A stretch of DNA of 64,000 bases from Neurospora crassa OR74A (taxonomy: Eukaryota > Ascomycota > Sordariomycetes > Sordariales > Sordariaceae). Both the position numbers and the translations under genes were made by a program. Under the pieces are notes generated by a model, which was not told the origin of the DNA, did no database searches, and saw only the letters and a list, made by a program, of their open reading frames with translations. The stretch spans positions 2,852,001 to 2,916,000 of the forward strand of contig NC_026503.1 of NCBI RefSeq assembly GCF_000182925.2, in the 5' to 3' direction. Shown here piece by piece: positions 23,708 through 35,170 of the stretch (positions are counted from its first letter, which is position 1; each line of letters opens with the position of its first letter).

Positions 23708-25702
23708 GGTGAGTACCTATCGTGGCGAGAAGCTGCTGGCGTCCGAAGTAGACGGCGGTCAGGCTGCAATTCCCAAGAAAAGATGTCGAGGACAAGTTGC
23801 AGCTAGGGACTGGAGAGGCCGAGCAGGGCGCTTTTGTTGGAGCTGCCGCGGGGATCCTCTGCTCTGTCTAGGCCAGCGTAGTCTAGTAGTTAATATTGGA
23901 CTGTGGGAGAAAGGAGTGGAAGTTGTTTCCAGATTGTTGCTGGAGATGGCTGGGAACAAAAGGTAAGGTGGTGCGACCGTGTCAAGTGAGGTGTGGCGGC
24001 TTCCACAGGGTTCGTCGGTTTGGACCGATGGATACTGGTCGGATTGGTGATGGGGGATGTTGTCAAGTTGTCTTTCTGCGGATGGCGGATTGGCAGGTGC
24101 GGATCGGGGACTCTGGCACCGAAGATGAATCGTGGCCTCCAAATTTCAGACAGGGGGCCCAAGCTCCCCGCTAACACCGCTACGTACACCCACATGCCTC
24201 CCTCCGTACCTGCCCCTTCGGCTCGTACTGCCAGTACTTACTGCCACGGTTCCTTGTCCTTCATTCTGACCCCAGAACGGACACGCGAGATCTTGGTGGC
24301 TTTGTGAACCAATCCCGGCATTGAGCTTGCCTCCTGTTGTGGTGAGCTTGTGTCGTCTTTGATCTGAACAGATCTATCTCTCTGTCTGTTTCTTTTTTCT
24401 CTCCCTGGATGCAGTATTCGCCCCAGATTTGATGAGAGACCTTCCAAGTAGATAATAACTACCCAGCTGTCCGCTCTTATCACCAAATTGACATTTATGA
24501 CCCAAGTCACCTAATCTGGCAAGATGTACATGTACTATGGTAAGAAAGATGGCAACTATAGAAAAGAGATATCAAATTGAAGCAAACCACAAGCTAGGAA
24601 CGGTAATCTGTATTCAAACCTTATTCAAAATCTGAAGATAATGTCTAGATCCTTGAGTTAGGATTCAGAGGCGCCACACCACACGTTGTCCGCTCACCCT
24701 TAATTACAAACTAGCAACACAGTGCAACCAGTGTTGTTCATCGACCGGCTGCCACGAACGTTTGTTCAGGTCTTTCCGAATGCCGGCATCGCTGACTCAA
24801 TGAATACTGCGCGACAGGAATAATCGCTGTATGTGCCATATTTACTCGCTGCCAGTTCAAAGCTCTATCCTGAATATATGGTGTCTAAGTATTCTTCTGC
24901 TTCGTCTTCAAGCATACTCAAAGAACCAAACCATGATAAGCAGCCCCATTTCACCAGACTTTTATATGAGTTGTCAGTCTATGTGCAATCCGATATGTAA
25001 AAAGGAAAATCGGTTACATCCTCAATCCAGAAACCTAGACACATAACGCCACTGACTTCCATCTCACAGTGCCGGATAAGGATAACCATATGGGCGTGTG
25101 CATGACTGCGACAACTCATAGCCCAACAACGGCCTGGAAATATGGTCGAGACGATAACAAGACAATGGTGGAAGACGAAGGATGCGCGTGGCGCAACTTT
25201 TCCGGGGAAAGGGTATGTGAGGTTATGAACCAATGAAACAAGTCTATGCCTTGACCAATTTGTAAAAGAAAACACCCGTCTTTTTTTTTCTGCTCCATCG
25301 CTTCTTACACGCTCAGGCATCTTTCCTGAAATTTGGCATGAGCCAAGGGGTTGCATACCCCAGACGCGGTCTCAGTCACTCTCTGACTGAGATACCAGAA
25401 GTACGCTAGCCGCGTCTGACGGCAGCCATGAACTTTTTGAAGAGACTTAGGCATGCATACCACACAAGGAGCAGAACCAAGAGATGGGGAGGCAAAAGCA
25501 CAACGGCAGCGACCAGCCAGATACCCCATGATCTGAGCCATGCCACTCGGCTATCCATGTCGTTGCCTGCTTTTCCTTTTCCCCAAGCTCTGTGGGTCCG
25601 TCCGTGCTCATCGTGATGCTCGGTAGCGTCGTCTTCGGACAGATACCCGTCATTATCATCGTCAAAGTCGCCCTCGTACTCGTTATCATCTTCGTGGGTT
25701 TG
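23708..25702. other. 2.0-kb region upstream of SEC63 and downstream of the DNAJC7-like gene
   Basis: This contains the SEC63 promoter (left part) and the 3' flank of the minus-strand co-chaperone gene (right part). No open frame resembles a known protein. A TGACTCA element at about 24793-24799 is noted, but it is far from any start. Confidence 0.4.
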
Positions 25703-28189
25703 TCACTGGTAGTGGAAGCCGCCGCCGCCAAAACCTCCCCTGCCGCGGGAGCGACCGCCTCCAGGGAAGCCGCCACCGCCGAAGCCGCCGAAACCACCAC
25801 CACCGAAGCCATGACCACCCTGGCCACCCATCATCTGGATAATGATCTCAGGGTCAATACCACCCATGCCACCGCCCATGCCACCGCCAAACATATCAGA
25901 CGGGTCCACTAGGTCGTCACCACTATCGTACCTAGCGCGCTTTCTATTCGGGGTGTTAGCAAACTCGTCAACTAGGAGGGGCAGGGGAGGGACTTACTGA
26001 GAGTCACTAAGCGTCTCATAAGCTTCGCTGATATCCTTGAATCTGGCTTCGGCGGAGGCATCGCCGGGATTCTTGTCGGGATGGTGGACGATGGCGAGCT
26101 TACGGTACGCCTTCTTAATCTGGGTCTCATCCGCATTCTTGTCGATCCCAAGGATCTTGTAGTAGTCTTTCCTCTGCGACTTCTTGAGCTCAAGCTCGGC
26201 TCGCTTGACTTCCTGAGCAATGGTCCTGTCTTCAGGCTCGAGCTCCTGCAGTGCCTTCCACTCCCTAACACAGTCCTCCCACCTCTCGGCCAAGCCAAGC
26301 GCGTTGGCCTTGGTCTTGCGGGCCTTGAGGTAAGAAGGGTCGAGGCTGATGGCTCTTTCGCAGTCGGCGATGGCCTCGTCAAACTGCTTCAGCTTGGTGT
26401 AGCACAAGGCGCGGTTCTGTAGAATCTTGGAGTTGGTGCCCTTGTTTGACGGGTCAATCTCCAACGCCGCAGTGTATTTTTCCAGGGCCTTCTGCCAACG
26501 GCCAGCCTTGTATTCATCGTTGCCCTCTCCCTTCATACGGTCCAACTTCTGAACGACACGCAACCACTTGATGGCATCCTTGAAGTCGGGATCGCAGCTG
26601 AGCGCCTTGCGGAAATGCTGAATTGCCTTGTCGTTCTCACCTGAAGCATAAAGCGCACGGCCACGGATCACGAGAGCCTCGGGGTCCTGGCTATTGCTCC
26701 TGAGGAGCGACATTGCAATATTTTGAGCCTCACCAAGAGAGTTGATATCGCCCAACCTGAGGAGAGCCTCGCCACGCATCAGAACCCACTTTCTGGGCCG
26801 GCTAGCACCGATACCCAGGAGCCTTTCGGCCATATCGAGGGGGTGCAGAACCATGGAAGCGGCCGTGCCCTCCTGGAGAGCCTTCTGGGCGGCCTGGATA
26901 TAGTTTAACATGTCCCTAGCGGGAGCCATATCCTTTGCCGAAGGGGGCGGTTGGATGCGGCCGAAAGTGGCGATGGCCTCTTCGGGTCTGCCAAGGCTGG
27001 TGTAGATACGGGCCAGACGCAACAGAATCTTGGGGTTGTTCGGGTCAAGCTCCGCTGCGCGAGTGCAGTCCTCAAGAGCATCCTTATACTTGCCGGCGGA
27101 CATGTAGGCTGCCGCACGGTTTCCTAGATATGTTGCGGATTCGGGCTGCAAGACGATGGCTGTATTGTTTATGCCCAAGTTAGTTTCTGCCTCAATTTTT
27201 TTTTTTTTTTAATCCTCGAACCTGGCCGCCTTCTTACCCTTGGTATAATGCACAATCGCTTGGTTATAATCCTTTGCCTTGAAGAACTTGTTGCCCTCAT
27301 TCTTGAAGCCCTCTGCCTGCTCGGCAGGGCTCTGCACGGGGGTAGTAGGCTGCGAGCGATGGGGAGGAGGGGTAGGAACTTCGCCGTCATTAGTCTGAGC
27401 AGCATCGGCACCGTTGGACATGGGGACGGTAAACGTGCTTCCGTGAGCGGGCGGTGTGGGCTTCTGCTGAGCTTGCTGGTCCTGCGGTTGCTGCTTGTGC
27501 GGCGGCGGCGGCGGCGAGGCTGCGGAAGCCGCGCCGTTCTCCTTGTTGTCGAACTCCATTGAATTTCGAACACTAAAGCCGGACAGATCAGAAAAGCGTT
27601 TGCGCTGCTCGGGAGGCAGGTTCAGCGGGTGGATGTCTGTGTCGACCTTTTTTCGACGGAAGGAAGTTGACCGGGAACGGCTGTCAGACGCAGCGGCGGG
27701 GTCGACTGGGTGGCGGCCGAAACTGCTGCGGGAACTGGTCGAGGAGCGCGGCTGATGCGACGATGACGACGACGAGTGTTTTGTGGGATCGCGCGCACTC
27801 GCAGATCTAGAAGTTGAGCCCGACGGTGGTGTTGGGGGAAGGTTGTAGTGCGGAGGTGGTGTCGGGGGAGAATGATCCCGGCGTGGTTGACTGTCCGACC
27901 TGTGAGTTTTTTTGGCGGACGGCGAACGGGTGCCCGAGGGGGACGAAAACACGGGTTTGGTGGGGGACAATCGGTGTTGCTGCGTCTGCGTGGGCGGCCT
28001 TAGAGACTTTGGAGGCGGCGGCGGCGGCGGCGGCGACTGTGAGTGCGAACGCTTTGCGTGCGAGTAGGGACTTCTTGGACCTGAAGTGCCAGAAGGCTGC
28101 GTCGACTCGTAACGTCCGGCGCGCGTATCTGCGTCCACTCTGTCCGTGGAGGTGGAGCTTCTGGACGATTTTTTGCTGAAAAACCTCAT
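25703..28189 (-). CDS. TPR and J-domain co-chaperone of DNAJC7/Tpr2 type
   Basis: Three exons on the minus strand (28189-27238, 27159-25998, 25943-25703) give 784 residues with both junctions in frame. Residues 1-290 are a Ser/Pro/Arg-rich disordered region (polyproline near 51-58) that animal DNAJC7 lacks. TPR repeats follow from about 290 to 640 ([20 protein letters not shown] is the first, [20 protein letters not shown] the next). The J domain lies at about 645-710 ([20 protein letters not shown], then HHPDKNPG with the HPD motif near 677). The end is Gly/Phe-rich ([20 protein letters not shown]). TPRs bind Hsp70/Hsp90 tails while the J domain stimulates Hsp70 ATPase, so the protein likely passes clients between the two chaperones. 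The 78-bp first intron contains a run of 17 A on the coding strand. Confidence 0.92.
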
Positions 28190-29400
28190 TGAGACTGCCG
28201 GACTGAGTAGTTACCAATTTCCGGACCGTAGACCGTTGCAAAAGGGCGTTTTCCTAACACCGGGCTGCCGATGGTCTGTTAAGGTCGCCGGCGGGATATG
28301 TGTAGCAACCTATGCGGGCTGGGACCGCCAAAATGTCAAGTTTCCCAGTGGTGTGCGTGCCGAGCGAGCGGTGACTTCCAACTAAAGCCGGATCTTGTAT
28401 CGCGGCATCCGGATGCAGGCAAAAATAGGTGGGGTTTTCTTATGCTGGTACTCTGCGACTATCTGTGCCAGGTACTTGCGCGTACCCGAGTCAGAAGTGG
28501 AAACTCTGACCTTGATGTTCACGGTCTTCCGTCTACTAGTACGGGGCCGGTTGGTGAACTGTGGGGAGATCACAGGCACTCTAGGGGTTCAGCGCCTATA
28601 AAACCTTCCAGTTCTTTTCACTATGGAACACGAAATCCCAAGTAGGTATTACCTAGGCCACATCGAAGCAGGTCACGGTGATGGAAACCGCGTGCGCGGG
28701 AAGCAAGCGAATAGCTTTCTCAGCTCCTTTGCCCGGGGTCCTGGCCGTGAATCTCTGGTGCCTTTTATGTGTGCGGCGAAGAGGCAGGGTAGCGGTCGTG
28801 CCGAGTTGGATACGGAGAAGCTTGCAGAAATCCGCGGTTTCGAGGAGGTTGGGATGGAGATGAAAGCGGGACGACATGGGACGATTGATGCAAAATGACA
28901 AAGCACGCTGGATGAACGAACAGCTTCAACAAGATGAGACAGGCGTCAGTTCAGACACACAAGAGAGGGAAAAGAGAAGCCAACGAAAAGCAGCAAAAAG
29001 AGCTAGGCACGTTCGGCACGGTCGATCCATCCCATCACATCCGACGCTATAAAAGAGGGATGGATACCGTCTTGGTGTATTGGAAGGGTTTAGGATGATT
29101 TTCTCGGCTTCCGCAGACAAATCATTTGGGAATCGAGTATCCGGAAGACATGATGATACGTACCTTCTGAATCTACCCGTATCGGAGAGCGCCGCCTGGG
29201 CGATAGCACCGCCCCAGTGGAGACGATAGAAAAAAAACAATAACAAAAATTCCATTCTTTTTTCTAGATTCTTGAAAAATATTAAGGTATCGCAGCGCAA
29301 ACGCGTCAAGCCGAACCATACAAAGCAATAGCACAATACAATAGTACAAGACCAACATTCGATGCACTATAATACAAATTGAAATATAGGTATATACGCT
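28190..29400. other. Promoter of the co-chaperone gene and left shoulder of the AT-rich island
   Basis: This is 1.2 kb of ordinary base composition that drops sharply at about 29380-29420. No recognisable gene is seen; short frames at 28620-28900 on both strands look like chance. Confidence 0.4.
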
Positions 29401-29668
29401 ACTTATAAAGAGATCTCTGCTGTCCGTTTTAAATTTACTATTATTTTTATTGAGTTATTAATATTATAAAATAGTAAATCTTTAAATAGTATAAAATTAA
29501 TAGTATAATAGTAATTAAGTTACTTAGCGAAAAAAAAGATAAAACGTACGGAAATTAGATAAATTAATTTACCCTTTAAATGCGTCTTTCCAAAGGATCT
29601 TTTACTAAATAATACTAAAGGAAACTACTACTACGAATATTACAAATATTACTACTAATATTACTAAA

Positions 29669-32340
29669 ATGGATCTCGCAGTTAATTACGACCAAATTCT
29701 TCAACTATAGGATATTAAAATCGACCTTATAGACCTCCCTCCCAATTTCTTTAATAATATTTTATTCGATAGGGTATTACCGGTATTTGAAATGGACGAA
29801 TAAGAGCTACTACTATTAATAGATTAGGATAACTTTATTGGAAGTAATAGCGCTGAGCTTGTTTAAATATTATTAGGTCTAAATATTAAAAGGGAGGGTA
29901 AGGTAAAAAGAAAAAAAAAAGGCTAGGTTAGTATAATACTAAAAATAATTTTTATTTTAAAAATAATTGAATTTCCTATTAAATCTAATATTAAATCCGG
30001 TACCGAGCCTAATACTAAATTTAATACCGAACCTAATACTAAGCCTATTGCTCCTACTACTCCTACTAAATTTACTACTCCTAGTACTCCTACTATTCCT
30101 ATTAAGCCTACTGCTCCCAATATTCCTACTACTCCTACTAAGCCTATTATTCCTACTAAGCCTACTACTCCCGGTACTTTTACTACTCCCATTAAGCTTA
30201 CTATTCCTAGTACTCCTATTACTCCCGCTATTCTAATTCTCTTTATTAAACCCGATATTAATAACCTTTTTAGTACTCTAATAAATTTTAACGAATACCG
30301 GATAGTTTTCTTTCTATACAACGAAAGAATAGACTATATTACGGTGGAGTAGGTTTGTTACTAATTATTTTTTAGTACAATTTTTATTAATGTTAAAAAA
30401 GGGTGTAATTAATTATTTAGTAATTTATTTAATATTATAATAGTAATTAAAGTTCAAATTATATATTATTGGTTATATAGTAAGAATATATATTGTAATA
30501 GGGGAGGTACTAGGAAACAAGCGAAATTAATTTGTAATAGAATTAAATATCCGAAAAACGTTTGTAAAATAATATTCCCGAACGGATTAGTAAGCTTTAA
30601 ACTATTTACTATATTTTATACTACTAATACCCTAGGGTTGGACAATTCTTCCTATAATTATACTTTAACGTTTTTAAATAAGAATAAAATTTTAAAGAAT
30701 ATTCGGACGTATGTAGTTAAAGAAGTTAGTTGTAGTATACTTCCTACTACTTTCTATAATTAATTATACGGTAATTATAGTCGAAATATAAAGTTTAAAA
30801 ATATATTATATAAAGTAGGCGGATTCTAGCTTATTAAGTAAAATATTATTAATATAGGCCGTATGTAGCGGAAGAAATATTTTAATTTATAACGAATATT
30901 AAGTAATAATTTTACTAGGGATATTTAAGTAAAATAAGTATTAGAATATTTTACTTCGTAATACCCCGATTTAATAGAATTTAAAGCGATAATTTGGTTT
31001 ATTATATTTATTATTACTACCCGTAAAGTAGACGGCTAAGAATCTTCGGGTATAGTATAAACTTTATTTAAATAATTTAAAACCTTATAACGCTGTAGCT
31101 TCCTTATACTTATAAATATTATTTATAATACAAATTAGTTTAGCTAGTACCTTTATATACTATTTATTTAAAACGAATAAGGGAAGTAGTTATTGTATAG
31201 CTACTTTCTAATTGAGAAAGTAAATGTTAATATAGTAGTAAAAGTACTATTAATAATCTATAGGTAGGTTAAAGAATAGTACGTTTGGGAATAGTTACTT
31301 CGGTATATACTTACTAATAATTCGACTATCGAATAGAAGGCAATTCGAAGCGCTTTTAATAATACTAATAATCCCGAAGTTTAGTACCTATTTTACTATA
31401 TCTATATAGAACGGATACTACGAAAGAAGCTTTCCGCTGGTATATACCAGCCTTACTTAAATTATATAATTTAAATACTAAAATACTGTAGGATAGAGAG
31501 AGGCTGTCTTGAGTCTATCTATTCGGTAAAAGTAATTTTATTGGGTAGGGATTTATTAAGAAGGTATATTAAGAGGAATTAGGAGTAAGCGACGTAGCTA
31601 TAGGTAAATTAGGCTAGGGAGCATTCCCCTCTACTCTTATAAGTATATAATATTAATATAATATTTATTAATAGTAATTGTTAATACCTCTTAAGTTCTT
31701 ATAATTAATTCTTTAGAAGGCTATTATAACGCTTTAAAGTACGGGAATAAGGTAATTATATAATAATTTTCGCTTTTAGGTATTATTAAGTATATTATTT
31801 ATATTAATAAATAATATTTCGACTGCGTTGTGAAAGTATAGAATAGCTTCCGTACTAAAATAGTTTATAATGTTACTTCTTTCCCCGGATTTGGCTAGTT
31901 CCTAGTACTAATATAAATTCTTATTTTACTCGAAGCGAAGGAAGGTAGACGCCTCTACTAAAGTAGTAAAGACGTTAATATATTACGTATTAGTATTATA
32001 CGTATAGTTGTTAACGAATAAGAGAGGTTTAATTAGGAATTTATTACTTATACGTATTAGTTTTATAGAAAATAGTAATTACCTTATAAGCATCTTTGGT
32101 ATTATTATTTTGTAAATTACTACCAAACTTTAACGGAGGTCCGCTTAATCTATTAATTAGAAGAATAGTAATTATACGGCTTTGAACTATACGAATTTAG
32201 GGAAGTATAAGGGTAAGAGTAGGTAGGGAATATAGAGAGGAAGAACCTAGCCCAAAGATAATAAATATAGGAGATTTCGGAATTATAAATAAATAAATTC
32301 TATAGGTTCTAAATAGCTATAAATCTCTAATATAGATTAG
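29669..32340 (+). pseudogene. RIP-inactivated Mutator-like (MULE) transposase
   Basis: One frame begins at ATG 29669 (MDLAVNYDQILQL then TAG) and can be followed to about 31640 with no shift, 650 codons. It is broken mainly by TAG/TAA where CAG/CAA is expected. In order it shows a Pro/Thr/Lys-rich stretch (29966-30240), a zinc-binding-like YCNRGGTRKQAKL at 30491, a decayed NPxHNH-type site (NSSYNYTLT at 30644, Tyr for His), and transposase blocks LINIIYNTNQF (31109), YILTNNSTIEQKAIRSAF (about 31300) and EVQYLFYYIYIERILRKKL. REHSPLLLQV follows (about 31616). The homology continues one frame over from about 31800 (SFRTKIV, FPGFGQF, then FYRKQQLPYKHLWYY, a SWIM-like LPC-x-H site). That shift could be an intron or an indel. 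These blocks match fungal MULE transposases with a FAR1-like head. The gene is certainly non-functional. Confidence 0.75.
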
Positions 32341-32749
32341 GTATAGTAAAAGTAGAATATACTTATATATAAATAATTGTAAGGGGCTGTAAATTATACG
32401 AATAATTTAACGTAAGGTATATGGATGGGGAAAGGCTACTATAGGAGGAATAATATTGAGGGTAATAATAATATATAATTTTGGTAGAATATATAATATT
32501 ATTAATACCCTTAATTAATATTTTAGTAAGAATATTCTTTAATGTATTCTGTAATAAATCTAATAATTTATTATCCTTATTATTATTTGGGTCTTTATTG
32601 TTTATTATATACTATTTACTTTTAATTAATATTAGATTAGTACTTAAGTATTCCTCTATCTTGCTTTTAAAAATTTTTAAATACGCTAAAAGCAATTTTA
32701 AAGAGGTAATAAGACCCTAAATGTAAGTAGTACAATAAAGGTTATTTCC

Positions 32750-33690
32750 CTTATTCTACTATATAATCTTTAGGTATTTTTAGTAAATATCTCGCTGGAC
32801 CTTAGTTATTTAAATAATAATAATAAACTCCCTTTTCTATAGAAGTTTATTAATTAAAATTTAAATATCCTTCCTATTTACCTTTAGCGTAATAATAGCT
32901 TAGAGAATTTGTAGGCGTTCTTTAGCAAGCTTCTTTTATGCGTCGGCGCTATTGGTATATAAATTTACGCTAATAAGTTTAGCGTATTTTTAGTTAAACT
33001 CTCCCTTAATTACTATTAGGATTTAAGGGGGTTAAGCCCTAATAAAATTCGAGCTTAGGCCTCGGTTAGGTTAATTACACTATTATTCTTAAATAATAGT
33101 ATTTAGCGTATCGGGTAGTTTAGAGACCTTCTAATAATAGGTTTGGAATTGCTAATACAATATATTAATCTTGTAGTAATTATTTGCGTATTATTAAATT
33201 CGAATTATTACTTCTCTATAGAAGGTTTCGAGTAATAGTTTGGTAGATTTAGCGAAGTTCGTTAGGACGTTAGGAAAATAGCATTAAAAAGTTCGCTCTT
33301 AAATAGTATTTAATAGCGTATAAATAGGTTTAATAAACTTTGTATTAAAATTTTAAGGACCTAAAGTACTAGAAAACATACCTTTCTAACGATAGTTAGT
33401 ATTATTAATAGCTTTTTTCTCTTCGCTAACTTTAGGTTAGAGTTTTCCTTATTACTTACCGAATTGTCTTTATTACTATTATTATCGCTATTGCTATTAC
33501 TACTACTACTACTATTACTATTAATAGGATTATTATTATATTGTTTGCGGCTTCCTTGTACTCTATTACAACGTTTTCGCTTCTTAATCTTTGAATTTAT
33601 TGAATTTCTTTTTAAACTTCTTAATCTAGTCTTCTTTGCTGTTTCTAAAAGATATAATGCCGTTTCTACAAAATATAATACCATTTCTAA
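32750..33690 (-). pseudogene. Decayed coding-like sequence on the minus strand, unidentified
   Basis: On the minus strand a 107-codon open frame (33684-33361) is Lys/Asn/Ser-rich (SKIKKRKRCNRVQGSRKQ, then a Ser/Asn run). Downstream, in another frame, a protein-like sequence is interrupted by TAA/TAG at Gln-like positions (for example KLPDTLNTIIQ, FNQKYAKLIS, LAKERLQIL) down to about 32880. Interruption by CAA/CAG-derived stops fits RIP of a once-coding strand. The family is not recognised. It may belong to the same mobile element as the MULE relic or to a second one. Confidence 0.4.
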
Positions 33691-33747
33691 AAAATATTAT
33701 ACTATTATTAGAAGATAATAATAAAAAAAAAGGTAGAAAAAAAAGAC

Positions 33748-33830
33748 CCGTACCGGATTCGAACCGGCGACCTACTACCCGGCCGGTTATAGCTCCGTTA
33801 CTTACTACCCGGCCGACCCTAATTCCAAAC
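33748..33830 (-). other. tRNA-like remnant with T-loop and T-tract
   Basis: On the minus strand GCCGGTTCGAATCCGGT forms a good T-arm (five pairs, one G-T) with the B-box GGTTCGAATCC. It is followed by ACGGGTC and then a run of T, as in a Pol III terminator. Upstream, GGCCGGGTAGT occurs twice. The acceptor and anticodon stems do not pair convincingly, so it is not called a tRNA gene. It is a GC-rich patch inside RIP-mutated DNA. Confidence 0.4.
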
Positions 33831-33939
33831 TTCCGGTCCCGCCTACCTAGTATAAAATTAAATTTTATATAGTATTTTTGTTACTTATAAATATTAAATG
33901 TTAGTATTAAAATCCTTTAAATAAGAGAAAGGAATATTA

Positions 33940-34090
33940 AGAAGAATAATAAGAATAAGAATAAGAAGAATAATAATAATAATAAGAAGAAATAAATAAT
34001 AGTAAATAAGTAATAATAATAAAAATAATAATAATAATAAGAAGAAATATAAAATAGTAAAGAAATAATAATAAATGAAATATAAAATAA
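33940..34090. repeat. AAT/AAG-rich simple repeat
   Basis: The plus strand is almost only A, T and G in AAT, AAG and AATAAG triplets, a degenerate trinucleotide microsatellite within the AT island. Confidence 0.7.
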
Positions 34091-34289
34091 CTTATATAAA
34101 TATAAGTATTTAACTTTTTATAGGGGTATTAGTAACCCCCTGCACCGTTAAGTAACAATTCGCAAACTATCATTTTAACGGCGTAGAGGAACCATCCTCC
34201 TACTCCCTCCAAGTTCGAAATTTCTTAATGTATTAATGTAGTAACTAAGATACGCTTTCTATTAAAAAATTACTTATATTTAGGAAAAA

Positions 34290-34700
34290 ACCCTACTAGA
34301 GAAAACCCCTAGTAGGGTAAAAACCTAGTAGCGCAAAATACATTTAAAAGAAAATTCTACTAGAGAGAACCCTTAGTAGGGTAAAAATCTAGTAGCGTAA
34401 AATATATTTGGAAGAAAATTCTACTAGAGAGAACCCCTAGTAGAGTAAAAACCTAGTAGTGTAAAATATATAAAAATAATAATTAAAAGTTTATTCTAGG
34501 GATACAAGTACCTCTAAAGTAATAAGGTAGAAATAGGTTAATTATATTTAGAAGGAAACCCTATTAGAGAGAACCCTTAGTAAAATAAAAATCCAATAGC
34601 GCAAAATATATAAAAATAATAGTTAGAAATTTATTCTAGGGATATAAGTACCCCCAAAGTAATAAGGTAAAAATAGGTTAATTTGAGGTTTTAACTTTTT
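34290..34700. repeat. Tandem repeat, 64-bp unit
   Basis: Units begin CTACTAGAGA at 34293, 34357 and 34421 (spacing 64), with a further diverged start (CTATTAGAGA) at 34561. Each contains CTAGTAG inverted against CTACTAG, so the unit is partly palindromic. A second block (GGGATACAAGTACC... to AATAGGTTAATT) occurs twice, near 34498 and 34638. Confidence 0.8.
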
Positions 34701-34839
34701 TAATCCCTTTACTACTTATTGATAGATCTAGGTTTAAAAAAATTAATTCCTAATTAAATTAGATTTTATAATTCTAGTCTATTCGTTAATAAGACTAGAA
34801 CTATAAGTTCTAAAATAACTATTTTATCTAATTAGTTTT

Positions 34840-35170
34840 AATCCAACCCCAAAAATCCTATAGTAGTCTAATATAACTATTAATTATACTCTAAATCAAT
34901 AGGCCAACTACAATAGTTTCTAATAACGGTCTTTATCCAACCCCAAAAATCCTATAGCGGTTTAATATAATTATTAACTATATTCTAAATCGATAGGCCA
35001 ATTATAACGGTTTTTAATAGTAGTTTTTATTTAACCCTAAAAATCTAATAGCGGTTTAATATAGTTATTAATTATATTCTAAGTCGATAGGCCAACTATA
35101 ATAATCTCTAATAGCGGTCTAATATAGTTATTAACTATATTCTAAGTCAATAGGCCAACCGTTAATACTT
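34840..35170. repeat. Tandem repeat, 94-bp unit
   Basis: The segment beginning ATCCAACCCCAAAAATCC recurs at 34841, 34935 and (as ATTTAACCCTAAAAATC) 35029, spacing 94. Each copy holds TCGATAGGCCAA or its C/T variant. A shortened copy ends near 35165. Differences among copies are mostly C/T and G/A. Confidence 0.8.

Noticed and set aside
29967-30236. Leu-rich 89-codon frame resembling membrane segments
   Set aside because: It is the wrong frame of the Pro/Thr/Lys segment of the MULE relic; CTA/CTC repeats read as Leu.
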